Assembly (NCBI GenBank): GCA_900551865.1
Contig: URXV01000007.1
Span: forward strand, 1-64,000
Length of the DNA: 64,000 nucleotides
Direction of reading: 5' to 3'
Source: an uncultured Rickettsiales bacterium
GTDB lineage: Bacteria; Pseudomonadota; Alphaproteobacteria; RF32; CAG-239
In this document: in pieces, positions 31,947 through 40,973 of the stretch
Layout of the letters: every line of letters starts with the position of its first letter
Numbering within the stretch: the stretch's first letter is position 1
Translations under genes and position numbers: made by a program
The notes under the pieces: model-generated
Databases searched by the model: none
The model's input: the letters and a program-made list of their open reading frames with translations, nothing else
What the model was told of the DNA's origin: nothing

Positions 31947-34900
31947 ATGAACATTACAGGAAGCAAAACAACGGACTTTTCCGTAACCGTGCCGGATAAC
32001 ATTACCGGCAGCCGGACGGAAGAAAAGGAAGTAAAGAAAAAGAACGTCTATGTGGCTGAAACAAACAGCCTGATTACGGTTCCCGAAGACTATACCCCGG
32101 CGCAGCAGATTTCAGCCGCCCGGCAGGAAGAGTTTGAAAAGATTAACGAATATACAGACAGCCAGAAATTTTGGAACAAATATGTTTTTGACCCGACGAA
32201 ATCGACAGGGCGTTTTGCGAAAACGCTGTTGAAATCCGCTGCCAATCAAACGGTAGACCTGACCGGAGGAAGCCTGCTGCGGCTGGAAGAATGGGCGGAA
32301 AATACCGGCGCGGAAATAGCGTATGACGTTGCCAAAGAAAAGGGAATGGATTATCCCGGCGCACTTTTGGAGTTAAGGAAAGATGCGGTAGAAAGAAATC
32401 GCAACCTGCTTGACAAGGCGATGTTCAACATTGGGGAAGAGGAATCGGAGATAGCGCAGAATCTTGGCAGCGGCGCCGTATCCATCGGCAGTATGTTTTT
32501 GGCATGGGGGCTGGGAAACAAAAGGTTTGCGCTGGATTTGGCAAAAATATTCGGGTTAAGTTCAGGAACCAGTATGTATGAAAATCTGACGCTGGCAGGG
32601 GCGCCGTATGATACGGCCACATACCGCGGAGCGGTTGCTGGAATCAGCGAGTATGCGTTGGAGAAAGCCGGGTTTGAATGGGTTACGAACCGTATTCAGA
32701 ACCGTTTGCTTTATCCGATTACCAAAAGATTTATAGAACCGGGGTTTGCCGGGGCGGTACAGGAAAGCCTGCAAGAGGGAAAAGACATTCTTTTGGAAGA
32801 GGGATATGTAGAAAGCACGCCGGAAGAGAAGTTTGACAGACTGTCAACGGCGGCGATTTACGGGGCGATTTTGGAAACGGCCGGTGCGAATGTCGGTTAT
32901 GAACTGTACCGCCGCCGGATGCGTGAAAATCTGCGTCAGGCAGCGATAGAAGACGGTTACGATACGAAGACGGCCGACAAAATGGCGAAAGCGGCAACAC
33001 CCTCTACGAATGAAATGCTTAATATTCTGCGCGATGAAGAAAGGCGGACGCTGGACGGATTGGAAAAATTTACGCCCGAACAGATGTCAGAATATGAAAA
33101 AAGCATTGAATTGGCGAGAAATCTGCCGACAGAAGATGCCGCAGCGGAAGTGCAATTTTATGACGGGGTTAAGAGCGTTATTCTTAAAAGCGGAATTGAT
33201 GAGAACGAAGCCCGGCGTCAGGCATCATATTGGAGCCTGATGGTGAAGAATGACTACGAATTAGCCAAAGAAAACGGGGCTTATCAGGGGAATATGGCTG
33301 AATTTCAACGCGACTGGCTTAACCTTAATATTGCCAACCGGACAAACGTTCGAGCCGTTAAAATCGGCAACAGGGTTGTCGAAACTTCGGCAGCGATGAC
33401 TGAAGAGGAAATAAACGAAGCGTGGCAGGAGCGAAATACCGAAAGGCAGATGACGGCTGAGGAACGTTACCGCGAGGAGAGCCAAAGAGGCGTGCTGTTT
33501 AGCAAAGAAAATCTGACAACGCGTGAAGACGGTTATTCGATTGCCGATGACAATGAGGTGGTGGATGTGGTAAATATTCCCGATAATGCTGTACCGGATT
33601 TTAAGACGAAAACAGAATTAAGAAACTGGCTTATTGGTAAATTTGAAGAAATAGGCAATATAACAATAGAATCAACAGGTGCAAATGTTGATTTTAATAA
33701 GACCGCGGCACAAAAAGTTGTTAAAAATGCTAGAAATAGGACTAATAATATAGCGTATCCTGAAATTGAAAAAATTGTTTCAGGTGCAAAATATTCGGGC
33801 TTTCGCTCTGCTGATGAAAAACACAAGGGAAAAGTAAGGGGGCAGGATGTTTATCATTCTGGGGTGGTTTATAAAGGAAAGCCATATAGTGTGGAATTTT
33901 ATGTAGATGTTCCTTTAAACGCCGGTGCGACCGATAATTTTGCAGGAAATAAAATCAGGCAAATAAGAATAGAGCCTGCTGACACGCAAGTTACTTCTGA
34001 AAGTCAGAATAGTTTTGCTCAGGCTTATGGCTCTATTCATAATATAAGTTTAGCAGTTCTTCGCGGAAAAGTCAACCCCGCAAGACAAAAAAATGGGAAA
34101 CTATTTTCGAAGGCGTATGTTTCGATGAAACAACCGTTGCAGGGAGAGTATCTGGATGCTGAAAGATTTGAAGGAACTGGCGAAGGCATTATGGCACACG
34201 GCTGGGGGAATTATCTCTTGAAAGACCGGGTAACCAACAAGGTGCGGTATTTCAATAGGTTTAATCAGCAGTCGGTAACGTATCAAGGAAAACTTGTCGA
34301 CAATCTCCACAAAGACGGCGCGATTGAAAAATACGCGAACCTTTTAGAGTATTATCATGGAGATAAAGAAACTGTTGGCGAAGAAATAGAAAGTACGCTT
34401 AGAATCGCAAATATGCATATTGAGGATGCGAAAAGAAAGATAGAAGCCTATGGCGGACAATTATCCGAAGATAGAAAGAAAGAGGCGAAGAAAAGAGCTG
34501 AAAAAGCCCAGTCGTATGGCGATTTGGGGGTGTCGGCGAATATGGTTTTTGGTGAAGCAAACACCTTTGAGCTGTATACTGACGCGTTGTGGACTTTGCA
34601 ACAAACAGAAAGGACGAAGACACTTTTTGAACAAATGCAAAAACTCAATCCTGATGATTTTGAAGTTCAGAACACGGCGGCGCAGTATGAGGCGGAAGTG
34701 CCGGAAGACGATGTGTTGCTGGATGAACAAAAGCCGCTTAGTGAACAATCTGATTTTGTTAAGTCAATACTGGAAAAAATGAATAAAGACAGCTCCGCAA
34801 AGGGGTTTCTTGATTCTTTGAGAACATTCAAAACTGACGAAGATATTGACGGGGAAGACATATATCAAAAAATTGCAAAATATATGGATGAATTTATACT

Positions 34901-37900
34901 CGATGCCGATGGGAATGTGGCGGAGTATAACGACCCGTTTAAGCAAGCTTCGCTGCTTTTAGCCGAGAATGGCATTAAAGGTATAAAGTACGATGGGAAA
35001 GTAGACGGCGAAGGGTATGTTATTTTTGACGGGAAAGATGTTACGGATTATAACCGTTTATTGTCATCAAGAGGTGAAACCGTGCATGGTACATACGACC
35101 CGTCGGAACGGCTGATAGAGTTGTTTGCCGATGTCAAGCCGGATACGTTGACGCATGAATTAAGCCATCATTTCTTCCAAAACCATTTCCGGGTTGCACA
35201 GGAATACGGCTTTTCGGATTATGATCGAGGGGTGATGAAGTGGCTCTCAAAACGGGGAAAGCACGATATAACCGGTTTTGCGGATATGCAAGACCAAGAC
35301 TGGGAAAACCTGACCGAAGCCTTTATCCGCTATTTGAATACCGATACGGCGCCGACGATTGCAACGAGGGGGCTGTTTCAGAAAGCCAAAGAGTGGGTAT
35401 TGGGCGTTTATGATGACAACCGCGATTATGCGAGCAGCGAGGTCAAGGACTTTTTTGACGCTCTGGTATCCCGCGAGGGTGAAATTCCGAATATTGACAA
35501 CATTATTCAGAACAAAGCAGACTTTGAGGAGGCAGTAAAACGGGCGTTGCGCGGGGAAGGAGCGACTTTTCGGGGACAAAGTATAAAGGATATTCGGGCA
35601 TTAAGGAAGGCCACGAATACGCGTATCCGGCGACCGGGGAAGACTTTAGCACAGGAATTGCGGGCTTTGGGCTATCGGATTGACAATGTGAATCGGACGC
35701 TTGTTGATGAAAAGGGCGTTGTGGAAGACGCGAGGCTGGCGGAAATTTTGCAGGAGCTGGGCGTTTTGGATAACGTTGACACGGAAACTTACGAGCAGAC
35801 CGAAGCTTTGTCTTCTAAAATGCAGGAGATTTTAAGCAATGCCGACACGACGTATTCCCCGCGGGAAGCGAGAATCCGGCAGGAACGGGAAACGTCTGTT
35901 GCAAATCAGGCAAAGGCGCAGCAGTTTATTGACGAGCTTCTGAAGGACAATCAGTTGGGAATTAAGACGATTGAAGAGCTTGACGAAATGCTGGCGCGGA
36001 TTTTAAGCAAACCGGACAATACGGACATTGTGAAAGTCAACCGCGATGCGATTAAGTACCTTCAGGCGAAAAACGCCGAGATGAACAAAAACTACCGGGA
36101 GGCGATTAGGCAGGTCAAACAGGCAGAAAAAGTCCGGCGCGAAACACAGTATCAGCTGCAAAACCGGGTAAAGGACTTTATCCGGGGGCTGCCGGTTACG
36201 GGCGACCACAAGGCGGCTTTAATGGGAAATATCCAGCGCGTTAAAGACGCAGACAGCTTTGAAAAGGTTTTGGCGGACGTTCGTATGCGGGCGGCAGGCT
36301 ATATTGAACAGGAACAAAAGCAGCTTAACCGGCGGAATATTGAAGAAACAATCAAGTCCACCAAACCGACAAAGTTCAGAAAACAACGCTATACATACGA
36401 GGATAATACGTTTTTTGCCGAAATGCGGGACATTCTGAAGATGAGCCGGGAAGAGGCGCGGGCGGCGCAGGAAGCTTTTGCCGGGCAGATAGGGCTTCAA
36501 AGGGCGGACAATGATGATACGCCGCTTGATATGAATATAAGCGAATACGACCGGCTCAAAAATCTGCTTTACTATTACAAAATCAACGGGGCGGAAAGTT
36601 CGCTGACCGCTTTGCAGGATTTGGCGACGTCTTTGGAGGAATTGAAAGCGGAGGCGATGACGAAACGGCTGGATGAAGACGAGTTTAAGTCGGCGGTGCG
36701 GAAAAAGGACAAAGACGAACTTCTGAACGGGATAAACAAATATAAGGCATCCAACATATTTGCGAGGGGAATGGCACGAATCGGCACGGTGCGGTCGGCG
36801 ATGAGCGAATATTTCGGCAAAAAAATGGCTGATAAATGGAATTTGGAAACGGATTTTGAAAAAGTCAATATTTTCATGCGTTCAAAGATAAAGCCGGCGA
36901 TGGACAAAGCCCGCAAAATATACGGCACCAGACGGGCGTCTGATTTTCTTAATCTGATGCAGCAGAAGTCCCGGCAGGAATTTGAACTTACTGACAATGA
37001 CGGCGATTATGACAGACTTTCAATTATGGAAATAGCCGATATTTATATCGGTATGAAAGACCCGAATACGCGCGCCAACTATTATGCGGCGTATGAAAAG
37101 TTTGACGATACGATGCCGACGGACAGAGGACAGCTCCGGGCGGCGATAGAAACAATGAGCGACGAACAGCTGCGCGAGCATCTGCTGACAAACAATCTGG
37201 GAACGCTTTTGAGCCATTTGAGCGAACAAGATATGCGCTTTGCCGACATGGTGCAGGAAGAGGTTGGCAGTATGTGGGAGCTGGAGAATGAAATCTTTGT
37301 CAAAATGTATGGCATAGATTTGCCGCGAAACAAAAATTATTTTCCGCGGACTTCCAAAAATTCGCTTGATTATGACGTTATGGAAAACTTAAGGGTGCGC
37401 GGCCAGACGCCGGGCTTTTTCAAAGAACGCGCGTCAACGGTTACGCCGCGGCCGAAAAATATATGGACGAAGTATCAGGAATATGTAACAAGCGTCGGTT
37501 ATGTGCAGAATGTTGCCTTAAAATATAAAGACCTGCACGCACTGATGACGGACAAGGCAATTCGCGGTGCTGTCGTTAAAAAATACGGCGACGCAGCTTA
37601 TCGGGCATTTATGGCGAATTTGGACGATTTGAGTATCAAAGGGGCAGTAAAAACCTATAACGAGGTAGGCAAAATGATGCAGCAGCTGTTGAACAATCTT
37701 GTCAGCGGGACGGTAGCGTTAAACGTGCCGATGGCGATAAAGCAGCTTCCGGCCGCGCTTAACTATTCCGTCAATATGCCGAAAACCGAGTTTGTCAAAA
37801 ACTTCCTGTATGCGGCGACGCATCCGGCAGAGGTTAAAAGAGTTATGGAATCCTATGTCGGGGACTTTTTGCATACCCGGTTTGAGCAAGGGTCGCAGTC

Positions 37901-38681
37901 AGATGCCATCGGGCGGGCTATGGCCGAAGCGGATTCGCTGGTAAATTCCAAGTTCGGGCTGGCGGGTTTTTCGCATAGCTGGCGGACGCTTGCGACAACG
38001 CCGATACGGTTTGCGGATATATTTGCGATTTACTGGGGCGGTTATGCCAAGCTTAAATACAATATTGACCGGGGTTTGACGCCGGAAAAAATCCGCGAGG
38101 ACTTTATTGACGAAACGTTAAGCAATCAGGCGGCGGGGAATCCGGCGACGCTGGCGAAATTCCAACGCGAGCAGAGCCTGCGTTTCTTTACGGCCTTCAG
38201 GAACGTTCCGGCGCAGTATATGCGGCTGATTACAACGACGATGACGCAATGGCGCAGGGGCGAAATATCCGATGCGCGGTTTTACAGCAATATCGGCAAC
38301 TATGTGTTTGCACAGCCCGCTTTGTATATCTGGCTGGGCTGGCTGGTTAAATCTTTTCTTTATGGCGATGATGACGACGAATGGTATGACGGAATGATGA
38401 CGGAAATGGCGGTAGCTCCGATTGCGGGGTTGCCGATTATCGCCGATTTGGCAAGTTTTGGATTAGACAAGGCAGAATCGGCTTTAACCGGGAAATCTTC
38501 GGAGCCGTGGGATGCATTGCAGGTCTTTGGCGTTGATACGCTTAACCGGCTGATGTGGAAGCTTATGAAAGACGACAAGACCGGGTGGGATTGGGCGGAA
38601 ATTCTGGCTTCCGTTGTTGACGTCGGCACTGGTGCCGGATTAGGAACGGCTGTACGCACCGTTAAAAAGATGGCAGATTGA
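31947..38681 (+). CDS. Giant polyvalent internal virion protein, gp16-like
   Basis: This is a 2244-residue multidomain protein. Residues about 550-715 (from KTELRNWLIGKFEEIGNI to NISLAVLRGKVNP) look like a barnase/EndoU/RelE-fold (BECR) nuclease domain. Residues about 720-1040 (EGTGEGIMAHGWGNYLL ... YVIFDGKDV) resemble an ADP-ribosyltransferase-like polyvalent domain. A metallopeptidase motif HELSHH starts at His1070. The rest is helical; the C-terminal 300 residues resemble the membrane-associated end of gp16-type ejection proteins. The DNA of the effector-like part (about 33580-35080) is more AT-rich than its flanks, which suggests domain acquisition. Such proteins are injected with the DNA and may act on the host cell. 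Confidence 0.8.
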   Translation: MNITGSKTTDFSVTVPDNITGSRTEEKEVKKKNVYVAETNSLITVPEDYTPAQQISAARQEEFEKINEYTDSQKFWNKYVFDPTKSTGRFAKTLLKSAANQTVDLTGGSLLRLEEWAENTGAEIAYDVAKEKGMDYPGALLELRKDAVERNRNLLDKAMFNIGEEESEIAQNLGSGAVSIGSMFLAWGLGNKRFALDLAKIFGLSSGTSMYENLTLAGAPYDTATYRGAVAGISEYALEKAGFEWVTNRIQNRLLYPITKRFIEPGFAGAVQESLQEGKDILLEEGYVESTPEEKFDRLSTAAIYGAILETAGANVGYELYRRRMRENLRQAAIEDGYDTKTADKMAKAATPSTNEMLNILRDEERRTLDGLEKFTPEQMSEYEKSIELARNLPTEDAAAEVQFYDGVKSVILKSGIDENEARRQASYWSLMVKNDYELAKENGAYQGNMAEFQRDWLNLNIANRTNVRAVKIGNRVVETSAAMTEEEINEAWQERNTERQMTAEERYREESQRGVLFSKENLTTREDGYSIADDNEVVDVVNIPDNAVPDFKTKTELRNWLIGKFEEIGNITIESTGANVDFNKTAAQKVVKNARNRTNNIAYPEIEKIVSGAKYSGFRSADEKHKGKVRGQDVYHSGVVYKGKPYSVEFYVDVPLNAGATDNFAGNKIRQIRIEPADTQVTSESQNSFAQAYGSIHNISLAVLRGKVNPARQKNGKLFSKAYVSMKQPLQGEYLDAERFEGTGEGIMAHGWGNYLLKDRVTNKVRYFNRFNQQSVTYQGKLVDNLHKDGAIEKYANLLEYYHGDKETVGEEIESTLRIANMHIEDAKRKIEAYGGQLSEDRKKEAKKRAEKAQSYGDLGVSANMVFGEANTFELYTDALWTLQQTERTKTLFEQMQKLNPDDFEVQNTAAQYEAEVPEDDVLLDEQKPLSEQSDFVKSILEKMNKDSSAKGFLDSLRTFKTDEDIDGEDIYQKIAKYMDEFILDADGNVAEYNDPFKQASLLLAENGIKGIKYDGKVDGEGYVIFDGKDVTDYNRLLSSRGETVHGTYDPSERLIELFADVKPDTLTHELSHHFFQNHFRVAQEYGFSDYDRGVMKWLSKRGKHDITGFADMQDQDWENLTEAFIRYLNTDTAPTIATRGLFQKAKEWVLGVYDDNRDYASSEVKDFFDALVSREGEIPNIDNIIQNKADFEEAVKRALRGEGATFRGQSIKDIRALRKATNTRIRRPGKTLAQELRALGYRIDNVNRTLVDEKGVVEDARLAEILQELGVLDNVDTETYEQTEALSSKMQEILSNADTTYSPREARIRQERETSVANQAKAQQFIDELLKDNQLGIKTIEELDEMLARILSKPDNTDIVKVNRDAIKYLQAKNAEMNKNYREAIRQVKQAEKVRRETQYQLQNRVKDFIRGLPVTGDHKAALMGNIQRVKDADSFEKVLADVRMRAAGYIEQEQKQLNRRNIEETIKSTKPTKFRKQRYTYEDNTFFAEMRDILKMSREEARAAQEAFAGQIGLQRADNDDTPLDMNISEYDRLKNLLYYYKINGAESSLTALQDLATSLEELKAEAMTKRLDEDEFKSAVRKKDKDELLNGINKYKASNIFARGMARIGTVRSAMSEYFGKKMADKWNLETDFEKVNIFMRSKIKPAMDKARKIYGTRRASDFLNLMQQKSRQEFELTDNDGDYDRLSIMEIADIYIGMKDPNTRANYYAAYEKFDDTMPTDRGQLRAAIETMSDEQLREHLLTNNLGTLLSHLSEQDMRFADMVQEEVGSMWELENEIFVKMYGIDLPRNKNYFPRTSKNSLDYDVMENLRVRGQTPGFFKERASTVTPRPKNIWTKYQEYVTSVGYVQNVALKYKDLHALMTDKAIRGAVVKKYGDAAYRAFMANLDDLSIKGAVKTYNEVGKMMQQLLNNLVSGTVALNVPMAIKQLPAALNYSVNMPKTEFVKNFLYAATHPAEVKRVMESYVGDFLHTRFEQGSQSDAIGRAMAEADSLVNSKFGLAGFSHSWRTLATTPIRFADIFAIYWGGYAKLKYNIDRGLTPEKIREDFIDETLSNQAAGNPATLAKFQREQSLRFFTAFRNVPAQYMRLITTTMTQWRRGEISDARFYSNIGNYVFAQPALYIWLGWLVKSFLYGDDDDEWYDGMMTEMAVAPIAGLPIIADLASFGLDKAESALTGKSSEPWDALQVFGVDTLNRLMWKLMKDDKTGWDWAEILASVVDVGTGAGLGTAVRTVKKMAD

Positions 38682-38706
38682 CTTTAAAGAAAAGCAGCGG
38701 TATAAA
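38678..38706 (+). promoter_or_regulatory. Promoter of the structured RNA unit
   Basis: TTGACT (38678-38683) overlaps the gp16 stop codon. A 17-bp spacer and TATAAA (38701-38706) follow. Confidence 0.75.
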
Positions 38707-38710
38707 GAAA

Positions 38711-38861
38711 AAGTCCGGTGCTGCAACACCGGACTTGTCTTAACCTAGAAAGGGGTTAAACCCACTTTAACTTCTTTCCTGAAGTTAAGATAGCCTATTT
38801 TTCTTGATTTGTCAAGTTTAAAATAGGTTGTGGGTTTCCCCTTTCATATTATTTGAAAGGA
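38711..38861 (+). ncRNA. Candidate structured regulatory RNA with three-way junction
   Basis: A 10-bp hairpin, AAGTCCGGTG / CACCGGACTT (38711-38736), stands at the expected transcript start. Then comes a three-way junction. P1 pairs 38749-38765 with 38830-38844 (15 pairs, a 2-nt bulge). P2 is 38767-38774 with 38781-38788. P3 is 38794-38807 with 38812-38827. The 3' strand of P1 (CCTTT, 38840-38844) can pair instead, as part of CCTTTCA (38840-38846), with TGAAAGG at 38854-38860. That second pairing contains the ribosome-binding site of the 20-codon frame at 38868. This is the design of a translational switch. No known riboswitch class is recognised. Confidence 0.6.
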
Positions 38862-38867
38862 CTAATA

Positions 38868-38930
38868 ATGATAATAAAATTTATTATTGTTATTCGGAAA
38901 CTCCGAATTTTCCTGTCTATTAAGAAATAG
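38868..38930 (+). CDS. 20-residue hydrophobic-basic peptide downstream of the structured RNA
   Basis: AAAGGA stands six bases before the ATG. The product starts MIIKFIIVIRKL and ends in Lys-Lys, so it is a short hydrophobic and basic helix. The unit has its own promoter, structured leader and downstream stem-loop. That is the plan of a type I toxin mRNA or of a leader peptide. Function is inferred from layout only. Confidence 0.45.
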   Translation: MIIKFIIVIRKLRIFLSIKK

Positions 38931-38937
38931 CAGGACG

Positions 38938-38966
38938 GAGAGGGGTTGTCAAGCCCCTCTCTTGTT
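38938..38966 (+). terminator. Stem-loop ending the structured RNA unit
   Basis: GAGAGGGG and CCCCTCTC pair around an 8-nt loop and are followed by TTGTT. The U run is short, so strength is uncertain. Confidence 0.6.
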
Positions 38967-38982
38967 GATAAGTGAAACAAGC

Positions 38983-39056
38983 TTGACATTTATGTCAAAT
39001 TTTGTTTTGATTTTGATATAGTGGAGAATTGGCTCTTTAGCCGTTCTCCTTTTTTT
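38983..39056 (+). promoter_or_regulatory. Fibre leader: palindrome, weak promoter and terminator
   Basis: TTGACAT TT ATGTCAA (38983-38998) is a perfect dyad. A TATAGT box lies at about 39017. A strong terminator (GGAGAA / TTCTCC with inner GGCT / AGCC and seven Ts, 39023-39056) ends 14 bases before the first tail-fibre gene. Confidence 0.6.
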
Positions 39057-39069
39057 ATGGAGAAAAGGC

Positions 39070-40011
39070 ATGACGGTTATAAACGAGGCGTCGCTTATTA
39101 CATATCAGGCAAACGGCACGACGACGAATTTCGCGGTGCCGTTTAAGTTTTTTAACGATGAGCTGGCGGTATATGTCAACAAGACGTTTGCGACCTATGA
39201 AAAAGGTGTGGACTATACGATTGAGGGAGCGGGCAATGCGCAGGGCGGCGAGATTGTGTTTAAGGCGGCTCCTCCGGCAGGGGAATATATTACGATTACG
39301 CGGGACGTCGTTTTAAACCAGATGGTGAAGTTTATTGAGGGAGAGAATTTTCCAGCAAGCGATTACGAATATTCGCTTGACCGGATAATTATGGCCTTGC
39401 AGGAATTTATGCAGAAACTTAAGCGCTGTGTGCAGTTTCCGGCAGGTGCCGACGACTGGGACGCGTTTGCGGCAACGCTTTTGAAAATGAATTATCAAGG
39501 GCAACAGCAAACGTATTGGAAAGAAAGTTATCCATACGGCATGGGCGAATTGACGCGATATGGGGAATATTGGTGGTTAAGCCTTTACGAAAATAACAAA
39601 GGGAACAAGCCGGGTAACAGTTCGCCGTATTGGAGCAAGTTTGCCATTTATGACAGTTATACGACGAACGAAATTGACAATAAGCTGACTTTGAAAGCCA
39701 ACGCTGCCGACGTTTACACAAAGGCAGAGGTTGACGGGAAAATACCGGTTGTGCCGCCGGTTGTCAAAGCGCAGGACGTTTCTTTCGGGAATTGGGCGGA
39801 AGACAGCTACCTTGAAGGATATAGCTATAGCGCAACGGCGACACTGCCCGGCGTTACGGCAGGCATGATTCCGATTGTCGCGTTTAATCCGTCTGATGCG
39901 GCGAGCGGCAATTTGGCGCCGATTGCAACGGCGTACGACAATACGGTTAAAATTTTTGCCAAGACGCAGCCGGAAGCAGCAATTGTGGCGGCAAGCGTTA
40001 TTTGCCAGTGA
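39070..40011 (+). CDS. Tail fibre protein 1 (T7-like N-terminal domain)
   Basis: The first 110 residues match the T7 tail-fibre N-terminal domain that binds the tail (LITYQANGTTTNFAVPFKFF ... FIEGENFPASDYEYSLDRI). A short shaft and a C-terminal segment of about 90 residues follow. That C-terminal segment is almost identical in DNA to that of the second fibre gene. GGAGAAAAGGC precedes the ATG. Confidence 0.88.
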   Translation: MTVINEASLITYQANGTTTNFAVPFKFFNDELAVYVNKTFATYEKGVDYTIEGAGNAQGGEIVFKAAPPAGEYITITRDVVLNQMVKFIEGENFPASDYEYSLDRIIMALQEFMQKLKRCVQFPAGADDWDAFAATLLKMNYQGQQQTYWKESYPYGMGELTRYGEYWWLSLYENNKGNKPGNSSPYWSKFAIYDSYTTNEIDNKLTLKANAADVYTKAEVDGKIPVVPPVVKAQDVSFGNWAEDSYLEGYSYSATATLPGVTAGMIPIVAFNPSDAASGNLAPIATAYDNTVKIFAKTQPEAAIVAASVICQ

Positions 40012-40027
40012 GGTGAACCATGAAAGG
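39730..40027 (+). repeat. 298-bp direct repeat, copy 1
   Basis: This copy covers the fibre C-terminus and the start of the next gene. Its last 184 bp (39844-40027) are identical to 43711-43894. The few differences are in the first 114 bp. Recombination between the copies would remove or exchange 3867 bp, including the AT-rich three-gene cassette. Confidence 0.95.
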
Positions 40028-40487
40028 ATTAACGAACGCGGCAGTTTTGCAGGGCGGAGGCGGCGGCGAAACGGTTTTTGCCATCAACAATACGGGCGGG
40101 GCGATTATAAGCGGGACAAAGGCGTTGTTAAACAGCCACCAGCGGGAAACGACGGCTACGGCGGAAAAGCTGATTAATTCGACTTCTGGAAGCGTGATGT
40201 ATTTCCCTTTTTGCCAGGGAAACGACGTTTACGCTTATTTCGCAAGCAGGCTATACAGCCTGACATATACACCGGAAACCGAGGCTTGGGCGGCGACACA
40301 ACTTGACCTTGCCGGCGTTAGCGGAAATTTTATTGACTTCATCGACGGCGACATCTGCTCGGCGGTGCAGGAGAGGCTTATCCGTTACACGGTAAATACG
40401 CAGTCGATTTATCCGCATGGCATCATCAACCCGGCGGCATATTACATCGGGCAGTATAACGGCGAGCCGCGGTGCTTGGGTCGCTGA
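40020..40487 (+). pseudogene. Truncated distal fibre protein
   Basis: The 155-residue product shares its N-terminus (MKG[L/I]TNA then a glycine-rich run) with the 441-residue distal fibre protein of the second module. It then diverges and ends early, where the sequence switches to an unrelated gp16-like fragment. The second half still has the beta-rich character of a receptor-binding domain. It may be a shortened but usable variant rather than a dead gene. Confidence 0.6.
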
Positions 40488-40513
40488 ACGGTGCGTTTGT
40501 TTTGGGTAAGGTT

Positions 40514-40846
40514 ATGGAGAGAATGGTTGATTGGGCGATTACCGGAACGTTGAATTATAAACTGGGGATAAAGGAATTGTTTCCGCCGGTATCAGTTTTG
40601 GAAAACGGAGCGAAATTTTTATCAGATTCGGTAAAATATGCGGTGGATGATATTTCGCTGGAAGATTATATGGACGCGCTGCGGGGGGCGGTCAGAACCG
40701 CGGGCGAGGCAACCGGACTTCCGCTCAAGTACCCGATGGACGTGGCGGCGGCAAGCGGCGATTATCTGGATGAAGAGGAATACGGCAAGGCCGTGCTGCT
40801 GTGGTTGGGCTGGTCGCCGTATGCTCTGCGGGATTTGGAGGAATAA
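40514..40846 (+). pseudogene. Fragment of a gp16-like C-terminus
   Basis: The 110-residue frame (an in-frame GTG lies at 40472) has EATGLPLKYPMDVAAASGDYL and KAVLLWLGWSPYALRD. Those features resemble the extreme C-terminus of gp16-type polyvalent proteins, but not of this phage's own gp16. It is out of place behind a truncated fibre gene, so it is probably left over from illegitimate recombination with another phage. Confidence 0.5.
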
Positions 40847-40917
40847 AAAAAGCGAATGAGGTTTAATTATTATTTAATGATTTATATTTTAGCTATATAT
40901 TTATAGGTTGACAATAA

Positions 40918-40945
40918 TACTTTTTGTATTACATATTGTTAACGG
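40918..40945 (+). promoter_or_regulatory. Own promoter of the AT-rich cassette
   Basis: TTGACA (40918-40923), a 16-bp spacer and TACATA (40940-40945) precede the first cassette gene by about 28 bp. Downstream, GTTAAC is repeated around GGAAT (40948-40965). Confidence 0.6.
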
Positions 40946-40973
40946 AATGTTAACCTTTTAAAAGGCTAAAGAA

